From Larimichthys crocea (Eukaryota; Chordata; Actinopteri; Sciaenidae), in contig NW_020852797.1 in the NCBI RefSeq assembly GCF_000972845.2, positions 62,001-126,000 of the forward strand: a stretch of DNA of 64,000 bases. The letters are read 5' to 3'. Position 1 is the first letter of the stretch; each line of letters begins with the position of its first letter. Position numbers and translations under genes: made by a program. A model generated the notes under the pieces. That model was not told the origin of the DNA. It ran no database searches and saw nothing but the letters and a program-made list of their open reading frames with translations. Shown here in pieces: positions 48,487 through 61,285 of this stretch.

Positions 48487-49073
48487 TGTTACGACCAGCT
48501 CGTTGGAAAGGGAAAAGGGAAGTAACATAAAAATACCCAGGTGTTATGAGGTTTAAAAGTTGTTTTTAATTAACAAAAGGCGCTTGTTTTAACAAGGAAT
48601 GACAACAAAAAGAGAGGCAAATACTAAGGGTCCTTCAAAACCAAATTAAAATGAGAACAAAGAAAGACTCCAACAGAGCTATTGTCTTAAATACAAAAAC
48701 ACCCACTACCCCAAAATAACCCGCACAATCAAAACAGCACCCAAACTAAGGTATCTAACAGTAACATCTAACATGTAACAAAAACTCAACCTAGTGCCTC
48801 ACAAATCCGAAGTCTCTAACAAGGTTCACAGTCTAGCAAGGATTCCAAGCACACAGAGCAACAGCACAGGAGCTCGGCTGGTTACAGCTGGCTCCAGAAT
48901 GTTGGGTCCACCTGCTTCTTATACCCCAACTTCTGCTGATTGGCTGAGGGCGGGCGGTCGGCTGTCCAATCAGGGCACACAGCGCAGGTGTTCTTCATCT
49001 GCAGAATTGGTCCTCGTTGAGCACACACACACGAGAGAGAGAAAGAGACTCCAAGATGGCCACGGCCGTAACA
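48487..49073. mobile_element. Solo LTR, 587 bp, with 5-bp duplication
   Basis: Starts tgttacgacc and ends cggccgtaaca, with the 5-base target ctgct on both sides (48,482-48,486 and 49,074-49,078). Related to the LTR at 21,783-22,491. No internal genes adjoin it. Confidence 0.8.
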
Positions 49074-49078
49074 CTGCT

Positions 49079-49735
49079 ATAGAAAGGACTCACTGGGATT
49101 TGAATCCATGAACTCCTGTTCAGTCAACAGTCAATATAAAAAAAAACTGTATAAAAGTACACAAAAAAGGAAACAAATTCAAAATTCAAAAAATTCAAAT
49201 TCAAAAATAAAACCAATAATAATACCAAAAACCCCACACAATCCAATCTGAATTTTTGTTACCTTTTTTTCAGAATATCTTCACTACAGCCCAGTCAGCC
49301 CTTTTAAACCTGTGGCCCCTCCCACTGGGCCTAATAGTTGATTTTTTTTTTTAAATAAATAAAAGTAGATCAAATTCAAGTGTCTTAAGTTAGTGACAGC
49401 ACAAATTACCATTACTCCAAAAACATAATTCTTTTGTTCAGGCGTTTATGAAAATCATGCTGTTTAACAACAGCGAATGGTTACGCCCATGTTGGGCACC
49501 TGAACTCCTGATGGGCGGTGGCATAGTGAATTTACATGGGACGAACTTGCAACACACAAATGGTGAATTCTAATCATCTTGTTTGAATTAGCTGTACATT
49601 TGCACACTCTGGTGTAGAGAAGCGTGTTGCTGCCATGCCAGACATTTTTTTTCCATCACTCATCACGTTCTAACGTCAGAAGTTTAAATTGGTCTAGGGA
49701 GGAGCGGGCGGAAGTCAGTATCTCTCTCTCACCCG
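49079..49735. other. No gene recognised
   Basis: AT-rich sequence with short A and T runs. Nothing supported. Confidence 0.4.
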
Positions 49736-49739
49736 GATG

Positions 49740-50076
49740 GTCTCATTTTCATTGACATTTCAGTCTGACTATGGAGGTTTGACCAATCCGAGCGTCTAAT
49801 TGGGTGCCGCAGCGTGACGTCGGCGCGTGGAGCCTTCTGTCCCTTCAGCTGGTCAGTGAGAAACTATGCTACTGCCTGTCCGGCCTCGCGCATTTTACAA
49901 TCCTTCTTAATGTACGCATTCTCGTCACAGCATCATCCACTGTGCTCAGTAACAATGAATCTCACCGAGACAATAACGGTTCCACGGGTCCGACGTCACG
50001 CTGCAGCACCCAATCAGACGCTCGGATCGGACAAAGCCTCCAGCCTGAAACGTCAACGAGACTAATCGGGTCAAGT
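49740..50076. repeat. CpG-rich foldback element
   Basis: Left arm at about 49,740-49,835 (gatccg-like, then gcagcgtgacgtcgg at 49,809) is an imperfect inverted copy of the right arm at about 49,985-50,076 (ccgacgtcacgctgc at 49,990). The central arms match over some 45 bases with few differences and the match extends outward. It looks like a foldback MITE. The arms hold several CpG and a gtgacgtc CRE-like motif. Confidence 0.65.
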
Positions 50077-50151
50077 GGATTCACGGACAACACTGACGCT
50101 CTACCTGGTCTGTTGGCTATTACATCTGTGTCTGACTCGTAATTTACAGAG

Positions 50152-50198
<47 letters not shown>

Positions 50199-50199
50199 C

Positions 50200-53100
50200 A
50201 GAGGAATAAAAATTCATATTCTGATTGTTTCACGGCGGTTACGTTCAGCACACACAGACACAGCCCCAGAAATATACGCATCCTTATTGAACGGTAAGGA
50301 AAAGAAGGATATTAGCAAGATCTAGGAAGTATGTAGCGAGCACACCAACCATCATCATTTGATTTCTGCTTGAGAGGCTGTTCAGCTTCACTTGATCCAT
50401 TGTTCATTTTAATCTCACCACCAGATGGCGCACTGAGGAAAGTATTCTTTTCAACAATGAAAGGGTTTCATTTTGGCACAGACCTATGCTCAGGGGGATA
50501 CTACTATAACAACAACAACAACAACAACAACAATATTAATATAGATAAAACAGTCTAAAAGATACCATCCAGTCCAGAGCATGCTCCTCTCCATCCACCA
50601 CAGCCACCCTTACGGTCTCTGATGATATTTATTTCATCTCACAGTTAGATATGATATCATGGATGGTGATGCAGAAAGTGTAATTATCAGTGAGCTTTGC
50701 TGACATGTTCTTATGTAGTTCAGATAATTAGAGATTAATAGATAATAATTAGAGATTCATTAAAAAAATATTTGACACAAGTATACAGCATCCATAAATG
50801 ATGGCAATGAAAAATTTGAAAATCAATAATGCATTAAAAATATATATATAAAATTACAAACTCAGGTCCTTATATGGGCATTAAAGCTCACTGGACTGAA
50901 AAAAGGCAATGTATGAACCCTGACTTACATGACAAGGGTCAGACAAAACCGGTGTGTGGGCTCATATACAGCAAGGTATGAAAGATAAGAAATGTAAAAA
51001 TAAGCTTTATGAGATTTTTGTCCGTCATATGTTCGGTGTTTATGTACATCAGAGCAGGTTAGATTTTATTTCCTCTTTTCTTCCTGTGTGGAGGCCGGAT
51101 CTCTTTCTTCTCTCCCAGGGCTTTTCTTTTGTCTCTTCCTCTCCATGTTTGCCTCTGTTAGTATTGGCTTTTCTGCTCAGGGAGGGGTTCAAGGCAGCAG
51201 ACAGTCCTCAAGTCTTATTGGCTCATGGCTCCACTCTGTGTCTCTGTCACTGTAATGAAAAGGAGGGATTGAGCAGGACTGTGACGTCACCTCCCTCCAC
51301 CCATTCACTCTTGTCCTCTCTCTGCTTGCTTTCATCTCCTCCGCTTGCTCTGCGACTGATGGTAGATGGCTGGTCATGTGACGTTATAATACCCTGGGAT
51401 TTTCTGCCAGCCATTCTCTGTAGGCTCACTTCCTCCCTTGATCCATTTCTGATAAGAGATTGCCTAATATTGTCCGGCATCCAGCCGCTTCTAAAGGATC
51501 TATTGTTAGTTTATAGTTACGTTTGCCATGGCTCTGACTGGAGGTTGGATGGTGTGTTAGAACACTGTCCTTTCACACATTCATCAATATACACACGTTG
51601 GAATACAGGTGCAGTGGGAAGAGACAGCAGCCGGACGTAGCAGCATTTGTACATGTGCCTGGTAAGTGGCAAGCCTGGTGTGTGTTTTGATGCTCTCAAG
51701 CTTATGTAATTTCCTACCTGTCATTATAATTCACACATTTACTGAGTTGTGTGTATTTCCACTGACAATTCTATTCCAGTATAAACAGAGAATGGTTAGT
51801 GCAGGTTGAGTGTGTGCGTCTGTGTGTGTGTGCACCATGAATATATTCATCTATTCATTGTTTCATCCTCTGCTGTAATTGATGAGCCCAGTTGGCTTTG
51901 ACACTAATTGTGCAGTCATTCATGCATTTTCTGAAAATCATTTGCATGTAGTGCATTTAGTTTGTATTCAATATTTGCTACATTTATTTGTATTTTGTGG
52001 ATTTCTGCTCAGTTCGGTAGAACACAGTCAGTAACAGGACCCAGATCAGACTAATATTAGCTCTGAGGTGCCCCTCTACTGCTTCCATCACAGACACAAC
52101 ACAACAGCAGTGAAAACAGACAGGTTGGTGTGTACAGCAGTCACTGTGGATCAGCTTGCTGCCACCTGAGCTGGTCAGTGACAGCTTGTCATGCAGTATC
52201 ACCATGGCTACTACAGTCAGTCTTATGTTATGTTAAGTTATACACTGACAGACCAATATTTCCATCCATGCATGCATAAACATGGACAGCATGTGCTACA
52301 CAGTTGACTATCCAATATAATCACAGGAAAGTGAGCTGGACTAGCTCCACTGGAACACTGGTCATATTGTTGGGTCAACTGGCTTTGCCACTAAACACGA
52401 TGTTGGCTTCATTTGATTTGGGTTAATTGGATTGAATTAATGGATGCAGACAGAAAATAAACAAAATGCCTGCAGATAACCATCATCATCTTTGTTCATC
52501 ACAGTCTCACTGAAAATTCTTCTTCAACTCTATTTTTGTCTGGCATCTGCCCTCTAGGGATGGGTATAATTAGGACTTTAGCAGTACTGTTGCTAGTGCG
52601 TATTATTGACTAGGTACTAGGCTATATACTGTCAGTTTAAAAAGAATTGCTATGATTCTTGTTCAGTTTCATCACTGTCATTACTCTATCTATACTTTAT
52701 ACTGCTGTAGAAACATAGCGTTTCATAGTGGACTTGGAGTGCATTGTCAACTTTGCTAGAATCAGAAGGAAACTGAATTTGATTTAAAATTCTGGTCATA
52801 TAAACTGCAGCTATGACAATGAGAAATGTACAGTACTGTACAGATGGAAACAGCTTTGACCAAACAAAGGAGAGCAGAAATGGACCGCTTGGAAGCTTCA
52901 GTTACACATTGCCCTCTAAACAGACTTTAAATGGATTCTACACTTATATTAACCATTGGTGGACCATTTGCAGTAATTCACTTGTACAATGTACACCAGA
53001 ATCAGAATCATGGTTGATTTGTTTGGATAAGACATTATTGTAGTATGCTAAAATATGTTCCCACAATTTATTTTTCGGCTGCAGAAGAATCAGGAAAGAA

Positions 53101-53640
53101 AAGGTACAGAAACAGACAGTGTGTGTGTGTGTCATTTGGCACTTTGCTGTGCTGACTGCCACATGGAAGTGTGAAGCTAATCCAAGCCAGTTCCACTGCA
53201 GTCCAGCAGAGCTGATCAGAGGCAAAGCAGGATGAGACGGCTTTGATTCAAGCCTTCAACCCCTGAGTCAGTGTGCACCTGTACAACACATATATGTGTG
53301 TGTGTGTGTGTGTGTGTGTTTTAATAAGAGGAAGAGAGAAAGAATGAAGGTTCTCAAAGTTCTCAACCTGGGGGTTGGCACCCCCAAAGGCCGTTGCAAA
53401 CTTTTCAGTGGGTGCTAAATAGTTGTGGTGAACAAAATAAAATATTGTGGCATTAAGTAAGCGTTGCAGTGAAATGAGAGACAGGAAGAATCTCTCTGTG
53501 TTGTTAACCATTTGATGACATAGTTTATCTTTTTTTAATAGTAGTTATTATTAGGATTATTATTAGTACATTGACACATATTATTGGTCTATGTTTGTCA
53601 TTGTCAATCAATCATAGGCTGACAGGATCAGAGAGATCTG
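50200..53640. other. No supported gene; simple repeats
   Basis: Contains (CAA)n at 50,511-50,532 and a (GT)n tract at 53,292-53,320, with (GA)n just before at 50,153-50,195. An open frame of 228 codons at 50,954-51,640 (plus) shows no domain I recognise and begins in AT-rich sequence; it is probably chance. Confidence 0.4.
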
Positions 53641-53729
53641 ACAGTGCTGTCAATCACAACACAAACTAGTGTGGGCGGGACCTTATGGCATGGGCCGGCG
53701 TTGCGGGACGGGCTGCTGCTGAGCTAAAA

Positions 53730-53811
53730 ATGGATAAGTGTAAGAAATACTCGGGTGGTGCTGAAAAACTGCGACTTAAAAAGCTGAAGTCTCTGGAGGT
53801 GGAAGCTGCTA
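53730..53811 (+). mobile_element. hAT-like N-terminal coding fragment
   Basis: ATG at 53,730 opens MDKCKKYSGGAEKLRLKKLK and ends EVEAAT at the boundary of the next element. The SGGAEK...LKK start resembles the N-terminus of ZMYM1-like hAT proteins in fish. The rest of the gene is not found downstream. Confidence 0.4.
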
Positions 53812-55350
53812 CAGTAGTAGCAACTCAAAAGTTCCCGTTCAAGCTGAAAGCCAGCTGAATGGCAGCCGTCTTCCAGCTGACTTCCAGCCGGCTGCCTGCC
53901 AAGTTCTGTGGCCGGAGTGACCCCCCTCCTTCTCCTGGGCGTGTCTATTTTTTACTGTAACCCCACCTATTAATTTAATTACAGGGTATGACCAGGAGAT
54001 GGCGCTTCTCTCACAGAACTTTTTTACAGTTCTACCTGGAGATGACGTAGCTTACACACCTCCTTAGCATTCTCGTTGCTCAATCTTTTGTTTACACTTA
54101 CAGTAATGGGCTTTTTGGTCTCCCAGTGTTACAGATCACAGAGCGGAAAATGCAGCTGGTTTGACTACTGCATACTATACAGTAGCCTTATGATTTGAGC
54201 GTGTTCATGAATTGAAATTAAATTTAAGGTGTTTATATCTAACATGTCGCCATTCACCTGATCTCTCTAGCAATGTTGTTTTTAGAGAGTTTTTCTCGTG
54301 GTTTTTCTTGGTGTTGTTTTTTAAATGCCGCTTCCACCTGGACAGCTGCCTCATTAGCGCGATTAATCTATGGCCAGCACTAGTCTTTACATAATTACAG
54401 GAGCGTCTCTTCTATTGTGCTCGCGCACTCTCTCTCTCACTGATGTGCATGTAAACAACAAACTAACCCTTACAAAAAGTTACAAAAAAACGGTTCATCA
54501 GACGTCACAGGGCTGCCAGGCCTGTGTGTCAGACCTGCCGATACAAGCAAGAGTTTTTTAAATTTTATTTGGAGGGGAGGGCTTGTTGTTGTTGTGCGTG
54601 ACATAGAGCTGCAGAGACGAGCTTTTTTTCTGAAAGTCTGTGTATTCCGCTGCAGCGGTGCCTCCATCCAGAAGAAGAATTGAAGAATAACAACAGCAAT
54701 AATACCTCCTGTTGAATATTTGATCACAGTTTTATCCCCTCCAGATGTGGCTCTTTTGATGACTGCATCTGGCTCGCAGACAGGGGTGAAAATAAGCCGG
54801 TACTGTCCGGTACTGCGTACCACTAAAACATCCCTCATTCAGAACCAGTCACGGACGCACTCTGGGTCAGAAAATGGATCCACTAGCAATATGCAGTCTT
54901 GAAAACTACTTTGTCTATTTAAAAAATCATTTTAACTCATTCCGAATAGTTTCTGAAGTGTCCGTGCTGTGTTTTAGTCCATGCTGGACGGAGCCAGAGC
55001 CCGGTGGTCTCCTCTGCGCCCAGCCTTCAACAAGTAACATTAATGTTATGATATATTTTATTTATTATTGGTTAACTGTTTACCAAATCAACAATATCTA
55101 GGTTATTCTGTCCTCACTGTACATAATTACTGAAGCTCTTCTCTCGCGCACTCTCTCGCTCTCTCTCTCTCTCTCTCGCTCCTAATCTGCATGTAGTGAA
55201 AGCCACAGCTGGACATCAGTATCCATCATACTGTTTAGTATACTGTACTATTAATATGGCCACTATGGCGTTCAGAGGAATACTCAGAAATCAAATGTGT
55301 TTCATACTGCAGGCTTCGGAAAGCATCAAACAGATATAACTTTTAAAAAT
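53812..55350 (-). mobile_element. Internal-deletion derivative of the two-gene transposon
   Basis: The plus-strand start cagtagtagcaactcaaaag is the right end of the 4,514-10,472 element in reverse, preceded by TA (53,810-53,811). Bases to about 54,300 match 9,850-10,472 reversed, 54,361-54,730 match the 5,600-5,830 / 9,430-9,690 block, and 54,730-55,350 match 4,975-5,590 reversed. The BEN-like and transposase genes are absent, and the outermost 460 bases of the left end, including its inverted repeat, are missing. Confidence 0.75.
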
Positions 55351-55357
55351 CAGTTAC

Positions 55358-55560
55358 GGGGTGGTCCCCCCCCCCTCGGCAGATCAGACCACAACTTGGT
55401 CATGATGACTCCCAGGTATGTCCCTCTGGTGAGAAGACAACCTAAACACACCAGGACAGTGAGGAAGTGGACACATGAGGCCACAGAAGCACTGCAGGAC
55501 TGCTTTGAGTCGACAGACTGGGATGTACTATGAGCTACATGGGGAGGACATTGATGACAT
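55358..55560 (+). mobile_element. LINE ORF2 fragment of another family
   Basis: Reads RSDHNLVMMTPRYVPLVRR and RTVRKWTHEATEALQDCFES, a stretch typical of the end of the endonuclease and the linker in fish LINEs. It is cut at both sides: on the left by the transposon derivative, on the right by the GC-rich repeat. Confidence 0.65.
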
Positions 55561-55564
55561 GACT

Positions 55565-56345
55565 GACTAGACTGGCGGCTATTTGCTACGGTGACTGCGG
55601 CACTGCCGTTCCGCTGCCGTTCCGCTGCTGTAACGCCTCTGGTGTGACACGGGACTCACACAGGAGGCGGAACGGCAGCGGAACGGGAGCGGAACAGTCC
55701 TTTGCCCGGCGTCAACTCACACCGGACGCGTATCAGCCGCGGAACGGCAGCGGAGCGAGCCTGCCGTATTCATGTGAGATCACGAGATCACGCGAGAATC
55801 CTGGACATACCCGAGACCCCGCAATAAACAGTATATAAAGAAAACAACAACAACAAACAGCTGACTTTGCTTCTCCGACGTGGAGGAGATTATAAAAAGC
55901 ATCTGTTGTGTCATAAATGATTGTGTGTTGTTCCACTTCAACAATTAGTCTCTCGTTGAGACCCTTTGATCGATCTTTGATCACCTGGTGCCACCGGTCA
56001 TGATGTAACGTTGATGTGAAGTTGTAAAAAGCTACATGAACTGCGTACTGTGTTTTATTTTGAAAGGGGGCGGAAGTTTATTATGTTGATTCTGTGTCGG
56101 ATTTCCTGTCTGGTGCGCAGTGCTCTGTTGAAATTTACGAGGTTCAGCCGCGGCTCGCAGAAAAAATTGAAATCTTGCGGAAAGCTCACGCCGTGGCGCG
56201 GAGAGCCACTTCTGGGACGCTTCTGAGCCGCGCCTGATCCGCGCCCTGTGTGAGTGCTCTCATTGACTAGACTGGCTTCTATTTGCTACGGTGACCGCGG
56301 TGGTGCCGTTCCGCTTCCGCTTCCGTTCCGCGTCCTGTGTGAGTT
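55565..56345. repeat. GC-rich segment bounded by 700-bp spaced direct repeats
   Basis: gactagactggcggctattt at 55,565 recurs as gactagactggcttctattt at 56,265, followed in both by gctacggtgac and gccgttccgct. The interior has gttccgctgccgttccgctg and its inverted form gcggaacggcagcggaacgg, many CpG, and AATAAA at 55,820. No open frame is recognised. It may be a nonautonomous DNA transposon. Confidence 0.5.
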
Positions 56346-57080
56346 GGCCTTGAGTTGGCCTTAATGCTGCTATTGTCTGTAGTATGTTTCTATTTAGATT
56401 ATTTAACAGGATATTTTGTTATTATTGTCCGAGTCTGGTTTCAACTAACGCTGGGCTTACACCAAAAGATTTTCACAGTCACAGACTAAAAACTGAAAGG
56501 GTAGCATGAGGGTTCTTCCCGTTAGTCTCGTCCCACCTCTAGTCATGACACAACTTCTGTTGTGATTTGACACTATAATGGATAAAGACTGATTGATTGA
56601 TTGCTATAGCTGTCAGTTTTTGAGTTCATAGTTACGTGCTTTATTTGTTAACTGCTATCAAGGAATATGACTCTCCTTTGCAGTATGCATGAGAGGAGAT
56701 GCTGTGAGATTTGTGGACTTCTAGTAGTGTCTGCTGATAATGCTGATAATGTAGTGGGCTGGTCTGGACAGAAAATGCCAGGGCTAAATTTTTGTCCCAG
56801 TCCACCCTTGCCTCAGTCTAACATAGGAACAAAGAAGTAGAGCAGAGGGACCGAGCTGCTGTAAGCCCAGAGGAGCTGTAGGATGATACAGCAGGCACAG
56901 AGCCGGATTCTGCTCTGATCCAGTGCAGTTTACTTTTGGGATTAAAATTATATTCATACACATACACTGTTTATACAGAGGCTGGACAAAAAAAGTTGCT
57001 TGGAAAGAAATAAGTAGCTCAAAGTGGGCGTGATTAGCCTAATTAAAGACTCCACACAATATTACAAGGAGAGAAGATAT
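56346..57080. other. No gene recognised
   Basis: No coding motifs or transposon ends recognised. Confidence 0.4.
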
Positions 57081-57081
57081 A

Positions 57082-58488
57082 CAGTTAGGCCCAGAAATAT
57101 TTGGACAGTGACACAATCTTCATAATTTGGGCTCTGCATGCCACCACATTGGATTTGAAATGTAACAACTACAATGGAATTGAAGTGCAGACTTTAAGGT
57201 TTAATTCAAGCGGTTGAACAAAAATATATGAATAAACATGTAGGAATTGTAGCTATTTATATACAAACGCTCCTCATTCCAGGTGCTCAAAAGTAATTGA
57301 ACAAATATAACCCAAAGTAAAATGTTACTTTTCAATATTTTGTTGAGAATCCTTTGCAGGCCATGACTGCCTGAAGTCTGGAACCCATGGACATCACCAA
57401 ACGCTGGAGTTCCTCCTTTGTGATACTTTGCTAGGCCTTTACTGCAGCTGTCTTCAGTTATTGCTTGTTTGTGGGTCTTTCTGCCTTAAGTTTTGTCCTG
57501 AGCAAGTGAAATGCATGCTCGATTGGGTTGAGATCTGGTGATTGACTTGGCTATTGCAGAATATGAGACTTCTTTGCTTTAAAAAACTCCTGGGTTGCTT
57601 TTGCAGTATGTTTTGGATCATTGTCCATCTGTACTGTAAGGCGCCGTCCAATCAACTTTGCTGCATTTGGCTGAATCTGAGCAGAAAGTATATCCCTATA
57701 CACTTCAGAATTCATCCGGCTGCTTCTGTCTTTCGTCACATTATCAATAAACACAAGTGACCCAGTGCCATTGTAAGCCATGCATGCCCATCCCATCACA
57801 CTGCCTCCACCATGTTTTACAGAAGATGTGGTGTGCTTTGGATCATGAGCTGTTCCAATTCTTCTCCAAACTTTCTTCTTCTCATCATTCTGGTGCAGGT
57901 TGATCTCAGTCTCATCTGTCCAAAGAATGCTGTTCCAGAACTGGGCTGGCTTCTTCAGGTGTTTTTTGGCAAAGTCAATTCTGGTCGTTCTATTTTTGAG
58001 GCTGATTAATGGTTTGCACCTTGTGGTGAATCCTTAGTATTTACTCTCATGAAGTCTTCTCTTTATGGTAGACTTAGATACTGATACACCACCTCCTGAA
58101 GAGTGTTCTTCACTTGAGTGATGGTCTGTTTCACCTCCATTGAGAGCTCCTTTGACCGCATGTTGTGTGTTCACAACAACAGCTTCCAAATGCAAACGCC
58201 ATACCTGGAATCAACTCCAGACCTTTTAACTGCTTAATTGATGACAGATTAACGATGGAAGAGCCCATGCAGCCTTGTTTTTTTTTTTTCCAGCCTTCTG
58301 AGTTAATTGTCCAATTACTTTTGGTCCCTTGAAAAAGAGGCAGCTACGTATTAAACAGCTGTAATTTACAGCTGAGAGTCTGCACTTTAAGCCTATATTG
58401 ATTATATAGTTGTATCCTGAATATGTTTTCGTAAACAGCTAAAATAACAAAACTTGTGTCACTGTCCAAATATTTTTGGGCCTAACTG
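57082..58488 (-). mobile_element. Tc1 transposon, 1,407 bp, TA flanked
   Basis: Inverted ends cagttaggcccagaaatatt at 57,082 and the complement of cagttaggcccaaaaatatt at 58,488, matching over about 35 bases, with TA on both sides (57,080-57,081 and 58,489-58,490). One decayed transposase gene lies inside on the minus strand. Confidence 0.95.
57360..58165 (-). pseudogene. Tc1 DD34E transposase, decayed
   Basis: Minus-strand frames contain MRSKELSMEVKQTI at the start, RIDFAKKHLKKPAQFWN, LWTDETEINL with the first Asp, GGGSVMGWACMA, VQMDNDPKHTAKATQEFF with the second Asp, and [11 protein letters not shown] with the Glu. A stop replaces the Trp before [11 protein letters not shown], further stops follow, and the N-terminal part is shifted. 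Order and spacing are ordinary Tc1. It can no longer mobilise DNA. Confidence 0.9.
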
Positions 58489-58490
58489 TA

Positions 58491-59589
58491 CAATGATCCA
58501 CACTCATAATAAAGAGTCTAAATGTGATGAACTAACACAGTCAGTAGCAGTTTTTAATCCCTGAGAAAAGATATTCAGGTAAAAAAAATAAATGATAACG
58601 ATGCATTTTATTTCTAATGCACTTGCTAATAACAGGACAGGCAAATCAAATCATAATAACAATATTTAAACAGAGCATTGAAACAAGTAAGAGGGAATAG
58701 TTGTAAAAGTAGTGACTTTGAAACATCTAAAGTTTATGCCTGTATACTTACATCACTGTACATGTGTCCTCCTAATTACACAAGTGATCAGGAAGACAGC
58801 GCATACGTGAAATCTGTCCTCCGCATTGGAACATGTTAGTGTATGGCACAATCCCTGTCTGGAGAACTCCTGGACAATTCCCTCTATTATGGTGGTACAG
58901 CGGCCAGATGCAGCAGCAAGAACAGGCTTGGGTGGATATTGGCTTTTATTTTATCTTTGGGTTCTGCATCAGGGGATTGGATTTCTTTACCAGCATGGAG
59001 ATGTGTCGATGACAGGTTCTCTATGATGCTGATTTCCAGAAACCTAAAAGTGTTAATTGCTCCACTTCATCACACACACCATTGTGAGCGAATTCAGTGA
59101 AGTCAAAATTTGATATAGCATACAGCAATAGAGCTAAATACATCCATACATTTAGCATCAATGTGGTCTTACTGTTTAATGGTTAAACTGATTGGCCTCG
59201 ATCTGGGTGCTCATATCACACTCAGGGGCTGAGGAGATAACAACTGTTGACCATGATGATTGCTGCTACTTTAATAATTCATTCAGTTTTTCAAATTATT
59301 TGTCATTAATAATTAAAGTTTTCACTTCTCAGGTATTATATATACATTTAAAATGTTTTATTTTTTAATCTGTAAAAAAATGCTACACACATCTGTAGCT
59401 TGACTCGTTTCCAGCACATGCATGCATACACACACGCACAGACACACACGGACGTATAAGCTATGAAATAAATCAATTTATGTAGAACATCTTGTCTAAT
59501 TGTACAAGTCAAAATCAAAATTCTGTACTTTATGTGTACTCTTGCTAATGGCTGCCATGTGATGAAGATTAAAAGGTTAAGTACCTCAC

Positions 59590-59632
<43 letters not shown>

Positions 59633-59685
59633 CTCTGTGGGGGTGGGGGGCATCCGCTTCAGACATCTGTTTTTTGAAATATATA
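58491..59685. other. No gene recognised; (AC)n tract
   Basis: An (AC)n tract at about 59,591-59,630 lies just to the right. The open frame at 58,826-59,026 has no recognisable motif. Confidence 0.4.
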
Positions 59686-59689
59686 TTTG

Positions 59690-60085
59690 CAGTGTTTGTT
59701 TTATGTGGATGTTAAAGGACATATCCTGATAAAAGATAACCCCAAGATTATTTATGATGGAACTGGAGGCCAGGGTAATCCCATCTAAAGTAATTAAATC
59801 TTTAGATCTACTACAGAACTTTTTTTTTAACATCAGTATGTTGCAGGTCAATACATTTTTTTATGTCCTTTAGGCATGCTTGAAGTTTAGTTAATTGATT
59901 GGTTTCATCAGACTTGATTGATAAATATAATTGGGTGATCCCTAATGTTGAATGTTCCCTAAAGGAAGCATATATAAACTGAATAGAAGTGGTCCAAGCA
60001 ACTCATCATTGACATGAACAAACTTTGGATTGATCTGAAAAATAAGACTTAAACCAGCTTAGTGCAGTTCCTTTAATGCACTAAC
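59690..60085 (-). mobile_element. L2 LINE fragment, ORF2 C-terminal part
   Basis: Minus-strand remnants of [14 protein letters not shown] and FNIHIKQ match the intact L2 at about 39,945-40,440. Several indels break it, and it abuts the (AC)n tract. Confidence 0.75.
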
Positions 60086-60344
60086 TCACTGTTGACTGTT
60101 CACTGTAGTGATGTATTGTATATGATCAGGGCATATTATTCTTTAACTAGAAAATTTCGAAAGAAATTTTGAGTGTGCGTGACCCTGGCCCCGTCGTCCC
60201 CATACATTATTATTGACACTGCTCAGAAAATTCAGTACTAAGAAAGAAATTTTGAGAGTGACGAGTGGGCTGTTGCTGGGGGTCTGTATTCAAAAAGCAC
60301 ACCTCAAACAGTCATTTTTAACATGTTTATTTAGACACAGGAGC

Positions 60345-61110
60345 AGCTAGCGCTTACGTGCTAGCAATTAACATTAGCATGTTAGCATTAGCATGTTAAC
60401 GCTGATGCGCTAGCACTTAAGATTAGCATGTTAGGATTGGCATTCTAGCATTAGCATGTTAACATTAGCATGTTAACATTAACATGTTAGCAATAACATG
60501 TTAACGCTAATGTGTTACCAGTTAGCATTAGCATATTACCATTAGCATGTTAACACTGATGCGCTAGCAGTTAACATTAGCATATTAACATTAACATGTT
60601 AACATTAGCAACTTAACATTATCATGTTAGCATTACCATGTTAACGCTGATGCACTAGCAATTAACATTAGCATGTTGTCATTACCATGTTAACATTAGC
60701 ATGTATTTAATTCGTAGTGGCTAATGGTAATTATCATTAGCAAGTTAACGCGCTAGCTGCTCTGCTGTCTCTGTCTGCCATTTTAGACAGACAAGTTCAA
60801 ATTAAGTGCCAAGAACTACTAAAATGGCTGCCGCTCGGCTTCTGCTGGCCCCTCCCCCCTCTCCTCCTTCAAGCAGGCTGAGGTTGCCAAGCAACCAGGA
60901 CCTAATCAGCAGCAGCTAATCTGCACCTGTTACAATTAACATGAGCATGTTAACATTAGCATGTTATTGCTGATGCGCTAATGTGTTAGCAATTAACATT
61001 AGCATGTTGACATTAGCATGTTAGTAATTAACATGTATTTAATTCCTAGTGGCTAATGTTAATTAGCACTAATTTTAGCATTGGTCACTAATGTTAGCAA
61101 ATAGCATGTC
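60345..61110. repeat. Minisatellite of TTAGCATGTTAAC-type units
   Basis: Short units built of attagcatgttaac, interspersed with gatgcgctagca, in two blocks: about 60,345-60,700 and 60,935-61,110. Units vary in length and order. Confidence 0.85.
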
Positions 61111-61285
61111 GCTAACGCGCTAGCTGCTGTGCTGTCTCTGTCTGCCATTTTACACAGACAGGTTCAAATTAAGTGCCAAGAACTACTAAAATGGCCACTC
61201 GGCTTCTGCTGGCCCCTCCCCCCTCTCCTCCTTCACGCAGGCTGAGGTTGCCAAGCAACCAGGACCAAATCAGCAGAGCAGTTAC
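60745..61285. repeat. Tandem duplication, about 365 bp apart
   Basis: The block from acgcgctagctgct through gctgtctctgtctgccattt, gtgccaagaactactaaaat and ctgaggttgccaagcaacca occurs at 60,748-60,920 and again at 61,115-61,285. The last part (gaggttgccaagcaaccagg) appears a third time at 62,200. Confidence 0.85.

Noticed and set aside
50954..51640. 228-codon open frame
   Set aside because: No domain, no splice or promoter support, biased toward Leu/Ser from CT-rich DNA; likely chance.
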